A stretch of DNA of 64,000 bases, taken from Clostridia bacterium (GTDB lineage: Bacteria > Bacillota > Clostridia > Oscillospirales > Acutalibacteraceae). Where the stretch lies: the NCBI GenBank assembly GCA_017622555.1, contig JAGAQV010000027.1, positions 26,779 to 90,778 on the forward strand. Direction: 5' to 3'. The position numbers were made by a program, and so were the translations under genes. The notes under the pieces were generated by a model, which saw nothing but the letters and a program-made list of their open reading frames with translations, was not told the origin of the DNA and did no database searches. Below are positions 60,101-64,000 of the stretch, piece by piece. Every line of letters begins with the position of its first letter. Within the stretch, counting starts at the first letter, position 1.

Positions 60101-60613
60101 ATGTCCGCAACTGATAAAGGCAGTGCAATGCACAAGGTTATGCAGTACTTTGATTTTAGCAAATGCGATAGCATAGAGCAAGAAATCGAAAGACTTTACG
60201 AATGGCAGTACATTAGCGAAAATGAATATAATTCGCTCAACCGTGAAGCTTTATTGAAGTTCTTCCAAAGCGATATATTTACTCGAATTAAAAATGCCGA
60301 ACTTGTTAAACGCGAAATGCGCTTTTTAACTGAAGTTCCCGCTACAGTAATTGACAATACATTGGACAAGCGTTTCAGTGATGAACAAATTATTATTCAA
60401 GGCGCTATTGACGTTTGTATTATTGAAAAAGACGGTATTGTTATTTTGGATTTCAAAACCGATAGGGTAGACGAGCCCTCTGCTTTAGCAGAAGCTTACG
60501 GTATGCAGCTTTCAATTTATGCTTTGGCGGCACAAAAAATATTTAATTTACCCGTTAAGGAAAAAGTAATATATTCATTTAATCTTGGAAAAACGGTTAA
60601 AATAGGTGATTAA
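57092..60613 (+). CDS. addA: ATP-dependent helicase/nuclease subunit A (AddA)
   Basis: The 1173-residue protein is a UvrD-type helicase with a C-terminal nuclease. Motifs: ILVSAAAGSGKTAVLVERVI (Walker A), TFTNAAAAEMRSRIEKR (Ia), EVMVDEYQDTNDLQDSLFYA (DExx box), FIVGDVKQSIYGFRGANP, LAQNFRTKDSVC, VKIMTIHGSKGLQFPVCIIA, EEELRLFYVAMTRTQDKMLI, and the nuclease QGAIDVCIIEKDGIVILDFK followed by TDR. The length equals the family norm. It overlaps addB and is followed by a NUDIX gene whose start is 1 base after the addA stop. Confidence 0.96.
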   Translation: MAFKPTKQQELAINAKGNILVSAAAGSGKTAVLVERVINLLTDKESHVRADELLIVTFTNAAAAEMRSRIEKRINEVCLDNPNDPALMEQKHLLGNAKICTIDSFCIDLVRENFDKLDILPDFKISDNVSLDEINQKVVYSVLNRYINDGDETISQLADLVGGEYDEGNLAKTILDLYATSRQLPYPEVWYDDLLKDYNNGVFDANCVWYKYAMNTALDTVKSMQEMLVNIIDLITQNITLADHYLPTLTDVSYQLNGLYDAAVENDWDKFYNYLYSFEIIGLPTAKKGTAQSNDVLALKDVFEFYKEKAIPKLKKFFYGDLNYISAQFNRIYKPIELLIKLLREFEAEVYGEYKRQNIFTFHNIEHLALKLLCDRDENGNIIPSDYAREITEQYAEVMVDEYQDTNDLQDSLFYALSNCGEKLFIVGDVKQSIYGFRGANPNNFLNKKNIYKLIRKANENDPKKIILAQNFRTKDSVCDFVNYFFEMFMTEKTGKLVYNDEERLDPKAEYPEVNEIPVEYAVIDCKNADDKSWVLEARYIGEYIRKTMSSGEVIRIDKDNLRPAKYGDFTILMRSLTNANVIINELTSQGIPVDISLDAFAENREISTILSLLKVIDNPDSDVELLTVLLSPIFAFTPDDLAVMRADKKDGTIYSTLIYASNNGNKKAQTFLSKIEHFRTLSVSLTLPELISNLLIQTEFLNIITAFENGEKRKNNLLLLVDYAQQFVSSNSNSLSRFVDYIYNLSAAGLKTATGNSANNAVKIMTIHGSKGLQFPVCIIAGTASPFNDAESKQQTNYNIDYGIGFKYYDEIEKMPLSTISREVILDSVYAKSLEEELRLFYVAMTRTQDKMLILSAFSNLQTAVQKYKNRLVVYDGKITASHFNRTHSYADWLMPAVLLHKDGKILRNSTDSFTVNDNDSRVVVNVIDGSQLLENPFNAAFSECKPDNLLAEKILDNSRFVYPYKDILSICSKTSVSSLANKAESDKFAFTQKPSFMNKDGMSATDKGSAMHKVMQYFDFSKCDSIEQEIERLYEWQYISENEYNSLNREALLKFFQSDIFTRIKNAELVKREMRFLTEVPATVIDNTLDKRFSDEQIIIQGAIDVCIIEKDGIVILDFKTDRVDEPSALAEAYGMQLSIYALAAQKIFNLPVKEKVIYSFNLGKTVKIGD

Positions 60614-60614
60614 T

Positions 60615-61022
60615 ATGAAATATGAAAAATCCTGTGGTATTATCGTTTTCACACGCATTAACGGTGAAATTAAATACGTAATTGAACAGTCAATTAATGG
60701 TTTTTACGGCTTTCCTAAAGGTCACGTTGAGCAGGGCGAAACCGAAATTCAAACAGCGATTCGTGAGGTTTATGAGGAAGTAGGTTTAACACCAACTGTA
60801 ATTAATGGCTTTAGGGAAACGGTTGAATATTATATTCCGTCAGTTGACGTTCAAAAAACAGTTGTTTACTTTTTGGGTGAATATAATAATCAAGAAATTA
60901 CACCTCAAAAAGAAGAACTATTAAACGCCGATATTTACACTTTTGAAGAGGCAAAATGCCTTTTTACACACCAAAATAACGTTGATTTACTTATAAAAGC
61001 AAATGAATTTTTAAGTAAATAG
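60615..61022 (+). CDS. NUDIX hydrolase (Ap4A hydrolase-like)
   Basis: A 135-residue NUDIX protein with an intact box GHVEQGETEIQTAIREVYEE followed by VGL (GX5EX7REVXEEVGL). The FPKGHVE lead-in and tyrosine-rich end of the fold (VEYYIPS.. VYFLGEY) are typical of bis(5'-nucleosyl)-tetraphosphatase-like members. ATG at 60615 has AGGTGA upstream; it follows addA by one base and is co-transcribed. Its role with AddAB, perhaps nucleotide clean-up, is only suggested by position. Confidence 0.92.
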   Translation: MKYEKSCGIIVFTRINGEIKYVIEQSINGFYGFPKGHVEQGETEIQTAIREVYEEVGLTPTVINGFRETVEYYIPSVDVQKTVVYFLGEYNNQEITPQKEELLNADIYTFEEAKCLFTHQNNVDLLIKANEFLSK

Positions 61023-61023
61023 A

Positions 61024-61056
61024 AAAGACCAACTGATTACGAATCAGTTGGTCTTT
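61024..61056. terminator. terminator between the NUDIX gene and rsmA
   Basis: AAAGACCAACTGATT and AATCAGTTGGTCTTT form a 15-bp stem around ACG between convergent genes. Confidence 0.85.
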
Positions 61057-61059
61057 AAT

Positions 61060-61911
61060 TTATGTGTTTAATTTATTAGAAAGTGCTGCTAACTGTTCAA
61101 GAGTTAACTGTTCACTGCGAACAGTAGGGGAAATGCCTATTTCTTCAAGGGCGTTGCGTAAATCGTCCTTTGAAATGCCCGTTGTATTTGAAACGGTATT
61201 AACTAATGTTTTTCTTCTTTGCGCAAACGCAGCTTTTATTAGCGAAAAAAATGCTTTTTCGTTATTCAGCTTAATTGGTGGTTCTTGCCTAACGTTTAAT
61301 TTAATAACTGAAGAATCAACCTTTGGTGGCGGCATAAAACTAAAACGGTCAACTTCAAATAAAATTTCAGGCTTTGAATAATAATTAACTGCAACAGTTA
61401 TTGCACCCGATTCACGTGAACCAACCTTGGCACAAAGTCGTTCAGCCGCTTCTTTTTGCACCATAACAGTAACGTTATCAATTGGTAACTTGCTTTCAAG
61501 CAGCATCATAATAATGGGAGAAGTAATATAGTAGGGAAGATTAGCGCATACGCAAACACGCTGACAGTCACCAAATTTTTCAGCAATAATTGCACTTAAA
61601 TCAAGCTTCATTGCATCACCGAAAATTACCTCAACGTTATTGCAGTCGGCCAAAGTGATAGGTAAAATTTTACGAAGTCGGTCATCAAGCTCGATTGCAA
61701 CAACACGCTTTGCCACCTTCGAAAGCTCAACCGTTAAAACGCCAACACCTGGGCCAATCTCTAAAACGCCGGTATTTTCGTCACAAGCGGCTTTTGCCAT
61801 GGCAGGACAAACATCCTCATTTATTAAAAAGTTTTGCCCTAAGGACTTTTTAAAGTCAAATCCCGCAGGTTTAAGTAATGATTCTAATGTTTTAACATCA
61901 GCAAGATTCAT
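61060..61911 (-). CDS. rsmA: 16S rRNA dimethyladenosine transferase RsmA
   Basis: The 283-residue enzyme dimethylates two adjacent adenosines near the 3' end of 16S rRNA. Motifs: KKSLGQNFLINEDVCPAMA (residues 20-38), VLEIGPGVGVLTVELSKVAK with VVAIELDDRL (SAM binding), VCANLPYYITSPIIMMLLES with the catalytic NLPYY, and FMPPPKVDSSVIKL and FAQRRKTLVNTVS toward the end. Length and order are typical. AGGAGC is upstream of the ATG. It is convergent with the NUDIX gene. Confidence 0.97.
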   Translation of the reverse strand: MNLADVKTLESLLKPAGFDFKKSLGQNFLINEDVCPAMAKAACDENTGVLEIGPGVGVLTVELSKVAKRVVAIELDDRLRKILPITLADCNNVEVIFGDAMKLDLSAIIAEKFGDCQRVCVCANLPYYITSPIIMMLLESKLPIDNVTVMVQKEAAERLCAKVGSRESGAITVAVNYYSKPEILFEVDRFSFMPPPKVDSSVIKLNVRQEPPIKLNNEKAFFSLIKAAFAQRRKTLVNTVSNTTGISKDDLRNALEEIGISPTVRSEQLTLEQLAALSNKLNT

Positions 61912-62040
61912 AAAACAGCTCCTAAATTTATTAAGATATATTATACAATAACATTTTTATATTTACAATAAATTTTTGGTGACAAAAGGTAAAATATGTT
62001 GTATAATAAAATAAATATAAATTTTTGGAAGTGAATTTCT

Positions 62041-62793
62041 TTGGAAAACAAATATTTAGAACAAATAATTGACGAAATGAAAGGTATTATTAAGGATGCC
62101 GACCTTAAGGTAGAGGATAATATCCTTAAAAACGATACAAAATCAATTAAAATTGAACGTAGCGAAGAAACTAAGCTTTATACAATCGCTATTGCTGACG
62201 TTGATGGTGAAAATATTGGTGAATATAAGCAAATCAGCGCTTGGCTTTTTGATGATAACCAAACCGCTAAGGATGCTGTCGCCGTTGGTATAGACTTTTC
62301 TGATGCATTGAGAAAAGAGCTTAACATTGCTGAACAAAAGCCTGTTGTTAACAGTCTTATTGATTTACCAACTGCTAAAAAGGGAAGTGACAGTGGCATT
62401 AACGCTTTAACTAAAAAAATGCTTGATATTTTCCCGGCGCTTAAAGAGGAATATAAAGCGCACGTTGCACATTACGGTAATTTCTTATATCTTAATTTCT
62501 TTGGTGAACATTTAGTTCCTCGTTTAGTACGTCTATTTGAAGAGGGAACAAGCAAGCAAATCAAAAAGTTTTATAACACTATTCTTGATTTTTACGTTGA
62601 AGGCGATAACGACACAATTAATACCGTTGTTGCACTTTTAGCAGCAGCAGCTTATAATAATGATGCTGTAACCCAAAAAATTAGAGATATGCTTGCCGAT
62701 AATAACCATTTCTTAAATTCATTTAATAACTTTTTACCGGCCTTTGCTAAAAACAAAAAGTTGGTTGCTGCTTTAATTAAAAAGGAGATGTAA
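62041..62793 (+). CDS. conserved hypothetical cytoplasmic protein
   Basis: A 250-residue soluble protein I do not recognise. The N-terminal half (residues 1-115) is alpha/beta-like with ADLKVEDNILKNDTKSIKIE and a WLFDDNQTAKDAVAVGIDFS segment; a short linker (TAKKGSDSGINALTKKMLDI) leads to a helical C-terminal domain (FPALKEEYKAHVAHYGNFLY, TINTVVALLAAAAYNNDAVT). No signal peptide or membrane helix. The start is TTG with GGAAGTG upstream. The gene is followed by the SPFH gene after 3 bases, so the products may act together. Confidence 0.75.
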   Translation: MENKYLEQIIDEMKGIIKDADLKVEDNILKNDTKSIKIERSEETKLYTIAIADVDGENIGEYKQISAWLFDDNQTAKDAVAVGIDFSDALRKELNIAEQKPVVNSLIDLPTAKKGSDSGINALTKKMLDIFPALKEEYKAHVAHYGNFLYLNFFGEHLVPRLVRLFEEGTSKQIKKFYNTILDFYVEGDNDTINTVVALLAAAAYNNDAVTQKIRDMLADNNHFLNSFNNFLPAFAKNKKLVAALIKKEM

Positions 62794-62796
62794 TTT

Positions 62797-63744
62797 ATGC
62801 CGTTTATAATTGGTTTTATTGTTCTTTTAATTATATTTTTATTATCCTGTCTTAAAATTGTTCCACAGGCAACACAATATGTCATTGAATTTTTAGGTAG
62901 ATATCAGACAACATGGGATGCAGGCTTACACTTTAAAATTCCGATTTTACAGCGCATTTCACGTCGTGTTACTTTAAAGGAGCAGGTGCTTGACTCAGCA
63001 CCACAACCTGTTATCACTAAAGATAACGTAACAATGCGAATCGACACTGTTGTATATTACCGCATTTTCGATGCAAAGCTTTACACTTACGGTGTAGTTG
63101 ACCCTATAAACGCACTAGAAAACCTTACCGCAACCACTCTTAGAAACTTGGTTGGTGAATTAGAGCTTGACGGTACATTAACCTCACGCGATACAATTAA
63201 CGGTAAAATGACCGCTATTTTAGACGATGCAACTGACCAGTGGGGTATGAAGGTTAACCGCGTTGAGCTTAAAAACATTATTCCGCCTGAAGAAATTCAA
63301 AATGCAATGGAAAAGCAAATGAAGGCTGAACGTGACCGTCGTGAAACCTTACTCCAAGCTGAAGGTCACAAGGCTGCGGCCATTACACGCGCCGAAGGTG
63401 ACAAACAAGCTATGATTTTGGCTGCTGAAGGTGAACGTGATGCTCGAATAGCTCGTGCAGAAGGTGAGGCAAGGGCAATTTACCTTGCTAAAAAAGCAGA
63501 GGCTGACGGTTTATTGGCTTTAAAAGAAGCAGGTGCTGATGCCGCCGTATTAGAGCTTAAGAAATATGAAGCACTTGTTAAGATGTCAAACGGTACAGCC
63601 GCAAAGCTAATTATTCCTACTGATGCTGTGAATGCTGTTACAAGTAATACAATATTTTCTGAAACAACGGGCTTGGGAGATTCAACAAAATCAGCCGAAA
63701 AACCGAGAAAAGCAGTTAAAGAAGACCCTTGCTGTGATAAATAA
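62797..63744 (+). CDS. SPFH/band 7 domain membrane protein
   Basis: The 315-residue protein has one N-terminal membrane helix (residues 2-20), then an SPFH domain (ATQYVIEFLGRYQTTWDAGL; RVTLKEQVLDSAPQPVITKD; DTVVYYRIFDAKLYTYGV; TTLRNLVGELELDGTLTSRD) followed by a long helical coiled-coil (MEKQMKAERDRRETLLQAEG, then KAAAITRAEGDKQAM) and a short flexible tail. This is the QmcA/stomatin type. Such proteins form membrane cages that organise proteases or lipids. AAAAAGGAGATG precedes the ATG. A terminator follows. Confidence 0.93.
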   Translation: MPFIIGFIVLLIIFLLSCLKIVPQATQYVIEFLGRYQTTWDAGLHFKIPILQRISRRVTLKEQVLDSAPQPVITKDNVTMRIDTVVYYRIFDAKLYTYGVVDPINALENLTATTLRNLVGELELDGTLTSRDTINGKMTAILDDATDQWGMKVNRVELKNIIPPEEIQNAMEKQMKAERDRRETLLQAEGHKAAAITRAEGDKQAMILAAEGERDARIARAEGEARAIYLAKKAEADGLLALKEAGADAAVLELKKYEALVKMSNGTAAKLIIPTDAVNAVTSNTIFSETTGLGDSTKSAEKPRKAVKEDPCCDK

Positions 63745-63755
63745 TTTTACAAATT

Positions 63756-63790
63756 AAAAACACTATCCTGAAATATTGGATAGTGTTTTT
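63756..63790 (+). terminator. terminator after the SPFH gene
   Basis: AAAAACACTATCC and GGATAGTGTTTTT form a 13-bp stem around a 9-base loop. Confidence 0.85.
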
Positions 63791-63891
63791 AAAATATACT
63801 ACAAAACATATTATATATAATCGGGAATAGGTTAAAAATTGGTCTAAAAATTTAATTGCGAATTATACAAAATGAATAGTGTAGTTCTAAT

Positions 63892-63926
63892 TGGTAGGGA
63901 CTTATTTGTCCTTACCATTTTTTTTA
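63892..63926 (+). terminator. orphan terminator-like hairpin near the right end
   Basis: TGGTAGGGAC (63892-63901) pairs with GTCCTTACCA (63908-63917) with one G-T pair, followed by TTTTTTTTA. No reading frame precedes it after the SPFH terminator, so it may end a short untranslated transcript. The remaining bases to 64000 show nothing recognisable. Confidence 0.6.
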
Positions 63927-64000
63927 TTTTATTTTTAATTTTATGCCCCTCTCTAGCTGTTTCGGGGGCGAATGGGGAGCCGTGTATACTAAACCCTTGC

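Noticed and set aside
63927-64000. tmRNA, SRP RNA or tRNA at the right edge
   Set aside because: The G/C-richer bases near 63940-63990 do not match any conserved core I know in either orientation.

Overview
The window is chromosomal DNA of a low-GC, spore-forming Firmicute, most likely an anaerobic clostridium of the Oscillospiraceae/Ruminococcaceae type. Evidence: A/T-rich codons and TTG/GTG starts with strong GGAGG-type Shine-Dalgarno sequences, sporulation and germination genes (spoVAC, spoVAD, bofA), a cohesin/dockerin protein pair, clostridial AddAB, both GluRS and GlnRS, and many sugar and glucuronide genes. No rRNA, CRISPR array, transposase, integrase or prophage gene was seen. Two serine tRNAs are present.

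Layout. 1-6.9 kb (minus strand): end of an amino-acid ABC operon whose binding protein looks circularly permuted, a DUF4363/DUF421 pair, and nif3-like, glnS, gltX, nrdR. 7.0-8.6 kb (plus): cyclophilin, luxS, spoVAC. 8.6-19.3 kb: an accessory array. Intact spoVAC is followed by three gene modules, each ending in a displaced copy of the spoVAC 3' end, preceded by a conserved non-spoVAC arm and followed by a terminator. Module A holds helix-turn-helix regulators, a membrane M28 peptidase and two small paralogous membrane proteins. Module B holds a SIS isomerase, a ROK kinase and an AraC regulator. Module C is an L-rhamnose operon (AraC regulator, rhaB, rhaA, rhaD) with G/C-rich codons unlike the surrounding genes. 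This array is the most striking structure in the window.

19.4-32.4 kb: a radical SAM protein, sdaA, an FAD-oxidoreductase/lipase/FAD-oxidoreductase operon, a glycogen branching enzyme, a GH35 beta-galactosidase, spoVAD (21 kb from spoVAC), a chimeric glycosidase pseudogene and mgtE. 32.4-32.9 kb: an array of short hairpins linked by GTGAAGTT boxes, then tRNA-Ser(GCT) and tRNA-Ser(TGA). 32.9-46.7 kb: a membrane XRE regulator, lipoproteins, a complete mannonate-to-pyruvate route (uxuA, uxuB, kdgA, kdgK) with its AraC regulator, a GPH sugar symporter and a GH2 glycosidase, which together suggest glucuronide use; then alpha/beta hydrolase and DUF1015 genes.

46.7-64 kb: a DUF4353/DUF4956/VTC-polyphosphate polymerase cluster; an operon pairing a dockerin-bearing peptidoglycan hydrolase with a membrane-anchored cohesin protein; bofA; addB-addA-NUDIX; rsmA; an unrecognised protein and an SPFH membrane protein; and an orphan terminator near the right end. 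No gene-free stretch exceeds about 300 bases.
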